Shown piece after piece: positions 7,299 through 15,417 of a DNA stretch of 62,320 nucleotides. A program made the position numbers and the translations under genes. Each line of letters begins with the position of its first letter. Positions within the stretch are counted from its first letter, which is position 1. The stretch covers positions 1 to 62,320 of the forward strand of contig JBFWNG010000019.1 of assembly GCA_050251195.1 (NCBI GenBank), written 5' to 3'. A model generated the notes under the pieces. That model was not told the origin of the DNA, did no database searches, and saw only the letters and a program-made list of their open reading frames with translations. This DNA comes from JBFWNG01 sp050251195. Its GTDB lineage: Bacteria > Bdellovibrionota_B > Oligoflexia > Oligoflexales > Oligoflexaceae.

Positions 7299-7568
7299 CT
7301 AACAGCATGAAGGTCTCGAGTTTTTTCTTGTCGTATACCGTAGCAGCACAACGACGCTTAACACAGATCCCAGAGCAAGAAGGGGAACCTTAACGTGCGG
7401 CGCCCAATCGACAAGAAATCCCAAACCCAGAGTAATTAGTAGCGTTGAGATACTGCAGGCAAAGCAGGCAATACAAGCTAGGCCGAGGCCGAGACTTCCT
7501 ATGGCTCCAATCGCTTGAGTTTTGACCGATAGAAAAAAATTCTTAAGGCGGAAAAATAATTGATTCAT
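7299..7568 (-). CDS. small Cys-rich membrane protein, mercury-transporter-like
   Basis: 89 aa with two or three membrane segments and five cysteines. ACIACFACS lies inside the first hydrophobic segment and a Cys pair (SCC) is at the very C-terminus. Paired cysteines inside and beside a helix are the hallmark of MerT/MerC/MerF-type importers that hand Hg(II) inward, which fits the MerB-like gene that follows. AAAGGAG precedes ATG 7568. A palindrome matching the MarR operator is just upstream. Exact family not assigned. Confidence 0.6.
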   Translation of the reverse strand: MNQLFFRLKNFFLSVKTQAIGAIGSLGLGLACIACFACSISTLLITLGLGFLVDWAPHVKVPLLALGSVLSVVVLLRYTTRKNSRPSCC

Positions 7569-7582
7569 AAGGGCTCCTTTTA

Positions 7583-7599
7583 AGTTGTATATTACAACT
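7583..7599. promoter_or_regulatory. MarR-type operator before the membrane protein
   Basis: Perfect palindrome AGTTGTA-TAT-TACAACT, 15 bases before ATG 7568. A near-identical palindrome precedes the marR gene (8086-8102). Repression of both transcripts by the MarR protein, relieved by metal, is the natural reading. Confidence 0.7.
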
Positions 7600-7617
7600 A
7601 ATGTGTTAAAAAAAAGT

Positions 7618-8070
7618 TTAAGGACAACATGGCTTCGATAAACAACAGTTTTCCAGGGCTTTCGTAAACAACTCTATCCCTTCCAGTACCTCCTTCCTCT
7701 TTGTCGTCGGGATTTGTTTCATTAATGCTTGAAAAATGTTTCGCTGGTAAAGGTTAATTTTTTCGTAAGTTTTCTCTCCATTGCTCGTAAGCTCGAGAAT
7801 TATCGATCTTTGATCTTCACTGGATTTCCGTTTAACCAGCAAACCTTTTTTTACAATGGGTTCAAGGAGCCTCGTCGTCGTACTCTTCTCTACACTCAAG
7901 CGATCTTGCAATTCAGACTGGCTGAGCTCCTTAGCTTGTGCCACTAGATCCAATATCGTGAATTGGCCAAATGTAAGTCCCTCACAAAATAGGTCGTCCT
8001 GCTGCCAACAGCGCAAAGCCTTTGCTAAGTGTGTAACAAGTTTTAACGTCTCTCGATGTTCCGCATTCAT
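7618..8070 (-). CDS. MarR family regulator with Cys-rich C-terminus
   Basis: 150 aa. Winged-helix core: FTILDLVA, LSQSELQDRL, a recognition helix ending in TTTRLLEPIVKKGLL and the wing with DQRS (Asp-Gln-Arg). The C-terminus ends NCCLSKPCCP; two Cys pairs in a dimerisation region suggest thiol or metal sensing. I take ATG 8070 (GAGG six bases upstream) because the longer frame to 8100 begins inside the operator. It heads a unit with the mercury-like genes and probably represses them and itself. Confidence 0.85.
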   Translation of the reverse strand: MNAEHRETLKLVTHLAKALRCWQQDDLFCEGLTFGQFTILDLVAQAKELSQSELQDRLSVEKSTTTRLLEPIVKKGLLVKRKSSEDQRSIILELTSNGEKTYEKINLYQRNIFQALMKQIPTTKRKEVLEGIELFTKALENCCLSKPCCP

Positions 8071-8085
8071 CTTAACCTCACTACT

Positions 8086-8102
8086 AGTTGTAGTATGCAA
8101 CT
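8086..8102. promoter_or_regulatory. MarR-type operator before marR
   Basis: AGTTGTA-GTA-TGCAACT: the same half-site and 3-base spacing as 7583-7599 with one mismatch between arms. It sits 16 bases before ATG 8070 and suggests autoregulation. Confidence 0.7.
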
Positions 8103-8622
8103 ATATTCGGAACAAAGCAATATTTCTTAACAAGAAAGATTTAAGGTGTTGGAAATACGGGTTATTTTGGCGACCAGCGGCTTACTTACGATATGGCTGG
8201 ACACGGAAGAATGAAGTTTTGTCCTGCAGTTCACCAAACCTTAGTGGGATAAATGTGGCGAAAATTCAGAGTTCTATTTCTCACGAGGACCGCCTTGACC
8301 GATTCAGACGCGTCGACAATAAGAATCCGCAATTGATTCAATTCTCAGTCTGCTTGGTAACCGGCTACCTGCAGTGTCTTTCAGTGCTACGCCCATGGGC
8401 CCATACTCCTTTGTTTCGGTGCAGCTGCTCCTCAATTCAATTCCTCTTTCGCGTTCTCATGTGCATGACCGTGTCTCCACCAGTACTGCATTATCTGCCG
8501 AGCATCTTTGATTCAACGAAACCTTGGCCAGTCGTCCCAGCGGCCGCTCGCAACCTCTCCTGACTTGGGTGAGAGAGGTCGCCTCGTCGGCCTCAAACCA
8601 CCAACAAAGGAGCAAGGGCGCA
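8103..8622. other. 520-base stretch without a gene, with VOC remnant
   Basis: No coding frame is convincing. It holds the VOC-tail remnant (8272-8320), and a 7-bp inverted repeat (ACCTCTC/GAGAGGT) near 8555-8582. The rest looks like scar sequence between cargo modules. Confidence 0.5.
8272..8320 (+). pseudogene. remnant of a second VOC gene 3' end
   Basis: FYFSRGPP and TGA (8272-8298) match the last codons of the VOC gene (FYFSREPP and TGA), and the next 20 bases (CCGATTCAG ... CGTCGACAAT) match what follows that gene at 6344-6363. About 45 bases are near-identical in direct orientation on both sides of the mercury-like module. Nothing convincing remains of the upstream part. Confidence 0.65.
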
Positions 8623-8862
8623 ATGAAACGTATTCAGAAAGCCACCTTGAATAGTAATTGGCCGGTTAACCAGCAAAGGGAGGAACTCGAAATGACTCAA
8701 TCGAATCAAATCAAAAAAAGTGACGACTTTAAGCTCATGATCGTCTTGCGAGTCGATGGTCGGAATAGCCGCGCGATCTTTCTACGATTTATGGGAATTG
8801 CCGCAACGTTAATTGCTATCGGCTCCAAGATTGTTTTCATGTTCATGGAGCGCGGACCTTAG
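8623..8862 (+). CDS. possible small single-pass membrane protein
   Basis: 79 aa from ATG 8623, with AGGAG ten bases upstream. Polar N-terminus, then one hydrophobic segment (FLRFMGIAATLIAIGSKIVF) and a short tail. No family recognised and no clear operon partner; an internal ATG at 8692 is an alternative start. It might be spurious. Confidence 0.3.
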   Translation: MKRIQKATLNSNWPVNQQREELEMTQSNQIKKSDDFKLMIVLRVDGRNSRAIFLRFMGIAATLIAIGSKIVFMFMERGP

Positions 8863-8985
8863 GGGGCTTGTCGCTCTTTAGGGGCGCAGCGGCGCCGATC
8901 GAGAGTAGAACGTGAAATAATTGAATCTCGCGCTTTCAGTAGTTGGGTCGATGAATGTTTCATAGAAAAAGTCGATTTCTAATCA

Positions 8986-10314
8986 TCATAATTGCGTTGG
9001 ATCAGGAATTGCTGCCAAAACTTCCTTAAGGTTAGCATTGCGCAAGAAGAAGTAAAAGGTAGAGTCAATCACGCGAATTGTTTTAGTTGTCTTATCATAA
9101 TCAAATATTGGCGGGGAAATTGATTTCTCGCTCTGTAACCTTGCAAAGTTGTACAATAGGTTACTCATATCGCCGGCCCGAACGCTGTCGGCTCTGTGAT
9201 GATGCTCCTTGATCTTCTCCTCCAGCGTATTCCTTTTGATGCCGGCCACAACATCATCGAATTTGAAATCTAGAAACGCTTTTACAGTATAGTAAGGGAG
9301 GTAGAGCGGCATGTCTTTTGGATTATCCGACTTTGGATTGTTGGTGGTTTTTCTTCCTTCAGCAATGGCCTCCAAGGCACGAACATGGCGAGCAGAATAG
9401 TACTGAACCTTTTCTTTAATTGCATTTTCCAAAAGATTATGGTCGGTAATTTGAAGAGTGCATTTTTGCGTTTCTTTAACATGAGCACACAAGCAAACAG
9501 CCTTCAAAAGCTCTTGAACCACACCTATGCTGTCAAACGCACTGCTGAATATTTTTTCGACCAATTCAGCTGAAAATTGGACATTTAAGTATATGGATCC
9601 ATTTTCTACAGCTCTTTGAAAATCACTCTTTGCCCAAGGTTCAACTGGTACTTCGACCAATCTATCAAGGAGATCCCCATTAAACTGAATCAGCCTGTTT
9701 TTTTCTCGCCAAACTCCTAAAATCACAAATCGAATCCCAAGTTCTTGAAAAGACCGTAGATCAAATGAAAACTGTTTTTGAATTTCTTCATCAAGGTAGT
9801 GGAAGTTCTCAAGAATTATTACTTTCTTCGTGCCAGTTTTTTTAAGAATAGTTGCGACGTCGTTTGGAAGCTCAAGATTGATTTCTATGGGAGTCGACCT
9901 ATTAATGACTTGTTCCTCGTGGGTGCCTTTCGCTCCGCCTGAACCTTCCAATCCTCCAAATATTGGCAACGTAGCTTTTGCTTTTACGGAACCGTTGATC
10001 TCGCTGGTTGACGCCGATGTTTTGGTTATTTCGATTGAGAGTTCTACGTCGAGCGCGTATAAAATCGATCGGTAGATGTCAACCAATCGAAATTTAGGGG
10101 TCAAACTGACCAAGATGTTTTTCTTGTACGGAAGATGCTTTTCGACAAGCGACGTTTTTCCCTGTTTAGAAGCTCCGTAAACAATGACCTGCTTGTCAGT
10201 AGCCATCGCCTCCAGAAACATTCCGTCAACATCAGTTCGTTCAACATAACTTAAGACAGGGTCTTTGCTAACTCCGAAAACTTGCTCGGTTTTTACAATT
10301 GATGATGTATACAT
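8986..10314 (-). CDS. orphan P-loop ATPase (AAA/STAND-like)
   Basis: 442 aa. Walker A is GASKQGKT (residues 47-54) and Walker B is VIILENFHY (about 164-172), followed by a long helical C-terminal half with a winged-helix-like DSTFYFF segment near the end. An inserted Gly-rich stretch (about 119-131) separates the Walker motifs. The opening VFGVSKDPV-LSYVER and the D-K-x-V-I-V-Y-G strand recall a widespread family of accessory-region NTPases of unknown role. No effector domain is fused and the gene is single, with AAGGA before ATG 10314. A defence or DNA-metabolism role is possible, not shown. Confidence 0.7.
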   Translation of the reverse strand: MYTSSIVKTEQVFGVSKDPVLSYVERTDVDGMFLEAMATDKQVIVYGASKQGKTSLVEKHLPYKKNILVSLTPKFRLVDIYRSILYALDVELSIEITKTSASTSEINGSVKAKATLPIFGGLEGSGGAKGTHEEQVINRSTPIEINLELPNDVATILKKTGTKKVIILENFHYLDEEIQKQFSFDLRSFQELGIRFVILGVWREKNRLIQFNGDLLDRLVEVPVEPWAKSDFQRAVENGSIYLNVQFSAELVEKIFSSAFDSIGVVQELLKAVCLCAHVKETQKCTLQITDHNLLENAIKEKVQYYSARHVRALEAIAEGRKTTNNPKSDNPKDMPLYLPYYTVKAFLDFKFDDVVAGIKRNTLEEKIKEHHHRADSVRAGDMSNLLYNFARLQSEKSISPPIFDYDKTTKTIRVIDSTFYFFLRNANLKEVLAAIPDPTQL

Positions 10315-10582
10315 TAGGATTTTTTCCTTATACCTCCGATGTCAGAGGCCCTAAAATGCATGGGGCGCCTGCAATGCAAAGAGGAGTTTTGCGTCCAGAG
10401 TAAATGTCCTTTACCACGTCGAATATAGCGCGTACCGAAACCTAGATTGTCATGACCGACTCCATATGGCCCTGGAGAAAAAATGTCCCAGGAAATAGGA
10501 TACATACCTCCAGCTTTGTGGGCAAGAGTTTACTAAAATCAGTGACTGAACTTCGGGGCTAATTGAGGGTTGCGGTCAGAAA

Positions 10583-11968
10583 TCAGGTAATCAGCAGGTC
10601 GGGGTTGGAACCATTGGCGTAGATAGGAAGCAGGATCGTGAAACGGGTCCCTTCGTCACTGTTTGATTGTACAGTGATTGATCCGTTATGGTCGTCAATA
10701 ATATGCCGACAGATTGCGAGTCCTAGTCCGGTGCCATCGGGTTTGCCAGTGGTGAAGAAGAGTTTGAAAATGTTCTCACGGTCTTCAGGCGGAATATACG
10801 ATCCAGTATTGGTGATCGTCACTACAGCGGTGCCATCCGATTCTTCGAAGGCGACAATTTCAATTCGATCGTCGGACCCCATTGCTTGGAGCGCGTTGGA
10901 CAGGATATTTGCGATGACGCGTTCAATTTGATTTTGAACGCCAAGGATCTTTGCACTGGAATGTAATTTGAGCACTAGTCGCCCTGAGCTTTCTTCGTGA
11001 GGCGCGGTGGTGGCAACGCCTCCTATTATTGCGTCCGAAATCGTGAAAACTGCCTTTTCTGCGGGCGTTGATGAACCGACATTCGTCAGTTCTCCAATAA
11101 CGCCGTCGAGATGTTCAAGGGACTTTTTAACCCCAGGAACAGTCTCGCTTATGAGTTCCTGAATGGCCCCGGGAGTATTCGTTTGGGTAAGCCCATCGAG
11201 GGTAGCCTTCAACAAGCTAAAAGGGCGGCGTATATCATGAGCCAACATCTGAGCGGTGCGAGTCACGGTTCGCAGTTGCGCAGTTTCAAGTCGCTGTGAT
11301 TCTAACTTCCGGCGGTCACTCATCAGCAAGACAAAATCATCTTGAATTGATTTGATCTCCGCAAATGCGGGAGGTGGCAGTTTCTTGTCGGAATCGTCGC
11401 GAATCAGTGCCAAAAGATATTGGACCGGCTCCAAGATCAAGTCTTTCGGCGTTTTACTGGCAATTGGGAAAAGCAATATTGCCATTAAAACGCAAATCGC
11501 CACGGTAAACGCCAAGCGGTGCGTGAGGGTATTGAGGAGACCGCCTGATGTGAAAAAGTTTCCGCTAAAAATAAAAATCCCGAAGTCTTGATCTCCAAGA
11601 CGCTTCAGTGGACGGGAGAAAGCCCATGTTCCAGGAAATTGCCAGCCGATGCCAGGGGTGACAGCCTTACCCTTAAAATCAGCGGGCGTGATCCAACGAA
11701 CCGATTGGTCGGGCGTCGCGCGATTGGCATCGGCGAGAATATGATCAGTTGCTTCCTGATTGTTTACGAGAACTTCGCTGATGATGAGATCTTGTAAAGT
11801 GTCTGCTCGACGATCTAAGCGCGCAACGAGGTCTGAGTAAGAAAGAGCGGTTTCAAGGACCGTGACGATGATCGCGCCAGCAAAAAGCAAAGCCATCGCA
11901 GCAATGATCCGGCGTTGAATCTTTGCGCGTATGAGCCGTTCTAGAGATGGGAGGTGATTGTCCGTCAT
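10583..11968 (-). CDS. sensor histidine kinase of the six-gene operon
   Basis: 461 aa. Two membrane segments (about residues 22-44 and 150-170) enclose a periplasmic domain of roughly 105 residues. A HAMP-like linker and HisKA follow (phospho-His in AHDIRRP, about 242), then the ATPase domain with N box NILSNALQAMG, G1 area TITNTGSYIP, FFTTGKPDGTGLGL and the closing strand. The kinase should phosphorylate the NtrC-type regulator at the head of this operon. ATG 11968 shares a base with the stop of the SDR gene. The periplasmic binding protein two genes upstream is a likely partner of its sensor domain. Confidence 0.88.
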   Translation of the reverse strand: MTDNHLPSLERLIRAKIQRRIIAAMALLFAGAIIVTVLETALSYSDLVARLDRRADTLQDLIISEVLVNNQEATDHILADANRATPDQSVRWITPADFKGKAVTPGIGWQFPGTWAFSRPLKRLGDQDFGIFIFSGNFFTSGGLLNTLTHRLAFTVAICVLMAILLFPIASKTPKDLILEPVQYLLALIRDDSDKKLPPPAFAEIKSIQDDFVLLMSDRRKLESQRLETAQLRTVTRTAQMLAHDIRRPFSLLKATLDGLTQTNTPGAIQELISETVPGVKKSLEHLDGVIGELTNVGSSTPAEKAVFTISDAIIGGVATTAPHEESSGRLVLKLHSSAKILGVQNQIERVIANILSNALQAMGSDDRIEIVAFEESDGTAVVTITNTGSYIPPEDRENIFKLFFTTGKPDGTGLGLAICRHIIDDHNGSITVQSNSDEGTRFTILLPIYANGSNPDLLIT

Positions 11969-12759
11969 CAATATGATCTCGTGAATCCGCCGTCATGCAT
12001 AATATTAACGCCGGTCATATGATCTGAAAAGGAGGACAGTAAGCCCTCAACCGCCATAGCAACTTCTTCGGGTTTCCCGTACTTCTTTAACGGGACGTTT
12101 GAAGTTTCTTCTGCAAGCTTTTGAGCAAAGTCCATACCTGAATTGGCCGCGCGCTTTTCAAGCGATGTCGTATAAACTGGGGTGAGAGTTCCACCCAGCG
12201 AAAGCGTGTTAACGTGGATTCCACGATCGCCTAGTGCGAATGCAAGAGTCTTCGCTTCTGCAAGCCAAGCACATCTAAGAACATTGCTCGTGGCATAGTG
12301 GCCGAGCACCTGGGCTGATGAGATCCCGGAAATTATGACAATCTTTGCGCGTCGGCCATTTGCTGGTTCGGGACGCATAGAGCCGATGGCTACTTTTAGC
12401 AATTCCAAAGGGCCAACAAAGCTGCTTTGAAATATTTCCCGCCAGGTCGAGCTTGCCGGAAGGCATTCGTTGGTTGGAGGAATTTGTGGAGGCATTATTA
12501 CTGCCCCGTCTAGTTCAACCTTGTTGCTGGTCAAGAACCTGCCAAATTCGCCAACTGAGTTGTCATTGGACATATCAACTGAAACACTCATAAATTTGCC
12601 AGAGCCAATGGTCCCTAGTTCGCTAGCTAGGCTCTTTAGCTTCTTCTCATCCCGAGCGGCGAGAACTAAAGAATGACCTGACTGGGCAAGCTTTGTGCAC
12701 AGGGCGTGTCCAATACCGCCAGTGGCGCCGGATACAAGAATGGTTTTGCTTTGAGTCAT
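11968..12759 (-). CDS. short-chain dehydrogenase/reductase
   Basis: 263 aa, classical SDR: TGxxxGIG nucleotide site as SGATGGIG (residues 10-17), D-M-S adenine-side motif and a Ser-containing catalytic strand (VIISGISSAQVLGHYATS). The usual catalytic Y-x-x-x-K reads H-Y-A-T-S: a Tyr is present but the following Lys is replaced by Ser. The C-terminus has NTLSLGGTLTPVY and HDGG. NAD(P)H-dependent reduction of a carbonyl is expected, although the missing Lys questions activity. ATGA overlap with the binding protein. Inferred to work on the same small molecule as the desaturase and exporter. Confidence 0.8.
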   Translation of the reverse strand: MTQSKTILVSGATGGIGHALCTKLAQSGHSLVLAARDEKKLKSLASELGTIGSGKFMSVSVDMSNDNSVGEFGRFLTSNKVELDGAVIMPPQIPPTNECLPASSTWREIFQSSFVGPLELLKVAIGSMRPEPANGRRAKIVIISGISSAQVLGHYATSNVLRCAWLAEAKTLAFALGDRGIHVNTLSLGGTLTPVYTTSLEKRAANSGMDFAQKLAEETSNVPLKKYGKPEEVAMAVEGLLSSFSDHMTGVNIMHDGGFTRSY

Positions 12760-13901
12760 TTTTCGCTCCTATTCAACGCCGATACTTCGCCATCGAAGCG
12801 CTCGCCGGATTGATTTACTTTATAAACAGCATATTTTATTGGTCGATCATAATTTTTGTCTTGGCGACGTGCAACTTTAAAGGCTTCAAGGATCTGGATT
12901 CGCATAGATGTCGATGTAGAGGCGTGATTATTATGGGCGAGCGCCTTTAAGGCCGCTGCAAGAGTGGAGTACGAGAGCAGAGAAACTGCTCCACTAGGTT
13001 CTGCTTTTCGATATTTCTTGAATTCGTCCCGGAATTGTTTTGCACGAGCATCCGTTGCATCAAGTGACCATGGCGTGGCCCGGTATGCCGAATAAGTGAA
13101 CGATGATTTTACTTTACCCACGTAGCTTGATGTCCAGTCTCCCCATCCGTCGCCGCCAACAAATACGATGGAGTTGTCTTTAAGATAGTCGGATATACGA
13201 CCAACAAGTGTGCCTGATGTGTAAGACGTGTTGGGTAGAAGAATTACGTCGCCCTTTTTGTAATTCGCAAGGAGTTCGTCTGGCGCCGCAGACTCGGCAT
13301 TCTTGTTAAGAAATGTTGTGGGTGGCCTAACGATCAGATTGGAAGTCTCAGCTGCGTCAGTGAATGCTGTAATAAAGTCAGTGCAGTTCTTGCAGTCAAC
13401 CTCGCCGATGGGAGCTACGGCACTCTTCGGGAACCGGTCTCGAACAATATTGACGACGGCCTGAGTAAAATATTCGTTAGGAAGCGTCATGCTATAGAAA
13501 TTGTCTGGCATCGACGAGACCTCAGTTGCCGTCGCGAATGGAGATAGCACCAATATGTCGCTGAACTGATCTTTGAGCATTAAAAAGAGTGATGACGATC
13601 TCGGACCAATAATGATATCGGGATTCCAAGCCTTGACGTCAGGAACCTTTTTCAGAATCGAAAGCGGCTCCTTGTCGTAGAAGAAAGTTTGGATTTCGAT
13701 ATTGTAGCCGTCTAATTTGGCGGCATCGACTGCGGTCAGCAGACCATCCATATAGTCGTTGGCATATTTGTCTGTAGAGAGCTTTTCGAATTTCAAATTC
13801 TCAAGGACGGCTACCTTGATGGACTTTGGTTGCGCGAATACCTGACCGTAGGTACCCAAGACTGCCATTGTCAAAAAGAGTCTGAAAAATAGCCAATTCA
13901 T
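12756..13901 (-). CDS. periplasmic substrate-binding protein (Leu/amide-binding type fold)
   Basis: 381 aa from ATG 13901; a signal peptide (FFRLFLTMAVLGTYGQVFAQ) ends about residue 22. The fold is that of type 1 periplasmic binding proteins: KVAVLENLKF opening, a DIIIGPRSSS ligand-loop, SPFATATEV, a mid-protein hinge and a VVFVGGDGWGDW strand with ALKALAHN near the end. No permease or ATPase gene is nearby, so it is not part of an ABC importer here. With a membrane histidine kinase in the same operon, a LuxP-like or TorT-like receptor role is the better guess. Two Cys (CKNC) may form a disulphide. Confidence 0.78.
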   Translation of the reverse strand: MNWLFFRLFLTMAVLGTYGQVFAQPKSIKVAVLENLKFEKLSTDKYANDYMDGLLTAVDAAKLDGYNIEIQTFFYDKEPLSILKKVPDVKAWNPDIIIGPRSSSLFLMLKDQFSDILVLSPFATATEVSSMPDNFYSMTLPNEYFTQAVVNIVRDRFPKSAVAPIGEVDCKNCTDFITAFTDAAETSNLIVRPPTTFLNKNAESAAPDELLANYKKGDVILLPNTSYTSGTLVGRISDYLKDNSIVFVGGDGWGDWTSSYVGKVKSSFTYSAYRATPWSLDATDARAKQFRDEFKKYRKAEPSGAVSLLSYSTLAAALKALAHNNHASTSTSMRIQILEAFKVARRQDKNYDRPIKYAVYKVNQSGERFDGEVSALNRSEK

Positions 13902-13903
13902 TT

Positions 13904-14509
13904 TTACCCCACTACCATGGTAAAGGCCAAACGAATCCCAAATAACACCATTGCGCCGCCACATATCCGATTGATAATCGTCATGGCATTGGGGGTGATT
14001 GAAGTTTTGAAACGATTAACGACCGTCGATAGGGAGATAAACCAGGTCGACGAGGCGAGCGCCAGGCCACCTGCAAATAATGTCACTTCTGCCGCTGACA
14101 GGGCGGACTGGTAGCCGCCAAGTAAGACTGAGCCGTCGATGAGTGCGTGTGGATTACACCAGGTCAGCAGAAAAGCTGCTTTCCATAGTGATCCTACCAT
14201 AGAAGGTTTTGCCGAAACGGCGGCAGGGGTGGATTTGCGAAGAAGTCCGTAGCCAATAAATAACAAGAATCCCGAGCCAAGGGACCCGATTAAAAGGCGC
14301 AGAACGGCATGCGTTTGAATGAGATGGCCGACGCCCAGAATGCACGCGATACCGAGAGTGATATCCATGAGGGCAAAAATCAGAGCGGTGCGCATGGCGT
14401 TATCCATATTGCCACGGGACGCCGAGTTAATGACATAGAGGTTTTGCGCACCAATGGGCATGGCGTAGGCAAGCCCCAGCAGAAAACCCTGTCCTAAAGT
14501 AGCTATCAT
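13904..14509 (-). CDS. LysE/ArgO-family exporter
   Basis: 201 aa, six membrane segments. LysE signature: GLAYAMPIGAQNLYVIN at the start and LLTWCNPHALIDG before helix 4. Family members export basic amino acids or small amphipathic metabolites out of the cytoplasm. It lies between the desaturase (ATGA overlap) and the binding protein (2-base gap), so export of the product of the operon's enzymes is a reasonable inference. Confidence 0.88.
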   Translation of the reverse strand: MIATLGQGFLLGLAYAMPIGAQNLYVINSASRGNMDNAMRTALIFALMDITLGIACILGVGHLIQTHAVLRLLIGSLGSGFLLFIGYGLLRKSTPAAVSAKPSMVGSLWKAAFLLTWCNPHALIDGSVLLGGYQSALSAAEVTLFAGGLALASSTWFISLSTVVNRFKTSITPNAMTIINRICGGAMVLFGIRLAFTMVVG

Positions 14510-15417
14510 GCGTGTCTCCTCGTAGGATCGCCAGGGTTCGGCAAGAATGACTGAGCTATTACCGATCTATACAATGATCGGTAGAATTGCCAATAAGTGG
14601 GAACCAAGTGCTTATGTTGGCTTTGAATCTGTTTATACACATCGGGCATTTGATCCATACTTAGAGCGGGTTCTAAATGATGTTCAGTATGAAAGTTATT
14701 GAAGTTCGTAAACCAGTGGGAGAATCTCGAACCAACGATTGTCCGAGTGCTCCGGAACACGTCGGTGGTTCCAGAGTCGCAGCCTATGTGCTCGGGCAGC
14801 TCCACAAAAAAGTGGATCGGCTGAGCCACCAACAATAATGGCAGGACCCACAGTTTTAAAACTATCGCAGGCCCGAAAGCGATCGATACCAATCCCGCGC
14901 AAACAACCATGAATCCCATCAATCCGTAATCGAATCGCTCTGAAATGGTGCCTGAGTCATCGCCTACTGGGATCGAGATAAGGCGGGCATCGCCATTTCC
15001 GAAAATGGCCGACAAGGAAGCTTTGAGATGCGAAATGCCAAGCAAGTCATACGTGAACGAGCCGAAGGAGCGGTTCGTTAAGAATTGGTAGGTAAAGAAT
15101 GGTGTATCAGCCGATGTCCCCAGGTTGCGATGATGCTCAAGATGGGACCTTCGATAGGCATGAAAGGATGTCAAAGTCGGTAAGCCGAGCAAGATTCCGA
15201 TAGTTTTGTTTGTTCTTCGGGATTTGAAGGCGGAGTAATGCAGGCACTGGTGTTGAAGTTCAACTGCGTGGGCGTACATAGCGCCAATCATCAAGATACC
15301 AAGTGCTACGACTAAAAAGTTGTTCGACATCGCAAGTATGGCGCCTGCAAGGAGTAGTCCTGCTAAAATTGCGACCCGAAGTGCAGACGCCCTTGAATTG
15401 TATAGAGGGGTTATCAT
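14506..15417 (-). CDS. membrane fatty-acid desaturase/hydroxylase
   Basis: 303 aa, four or more membrane segments and the three di-iron His boxes: HQCLH (about residue 53), HLEHH (about 92), and HTEHH (about 237), plus an extra His at HFFVELPEH. It should use O2 and electrons to desaturate or hydroxylate an acyl chain or a related lipid. ATGA overlap with both neighbours. Within an operon of exporter, receptor and kinase it is a candidate biosynthetic enzyme for a lipid-like signal. Confidence 0.88.
   Translation of the reverse strand: MITPLYNSRASALRVAILAGLLLAGAILAMSNNFLVVALGILMIGAMYAHAVELQHQCLHYSAFKSRRTNKTIGILLGLPTLTSFHAYRRSHLEHHRNLGTSADTPFFTYQFLTNRSFGSFTYDLLGISHLKASLSAIFGNGDARLISIPVGDDSGTISERFDYGLMGFMVVCAGLVSIAFGPAIVLKLWVLPLLLVAQPIHFFVELPEHIGCDSGTTDVFRSTRTIVGSRFSHWFTNFNNFHTEHHLEPALSMDQMPDVYKQIQSQHKHLVPTYWQFYRSLYRSVIAQSFLPNPGDPTRRHA

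Noticed and set aside
7856..8563. 235-codon plus-strand frame
   Set aside because: It runs antisense over the MarR gene and its operators and then through scar sequence.
10314..10582. 63-codon minus frame upstream of the ATPase
   Set aside because: No ribosome site or protein-like pattern; this 268-base interval more likely holds the ATPase promoter.
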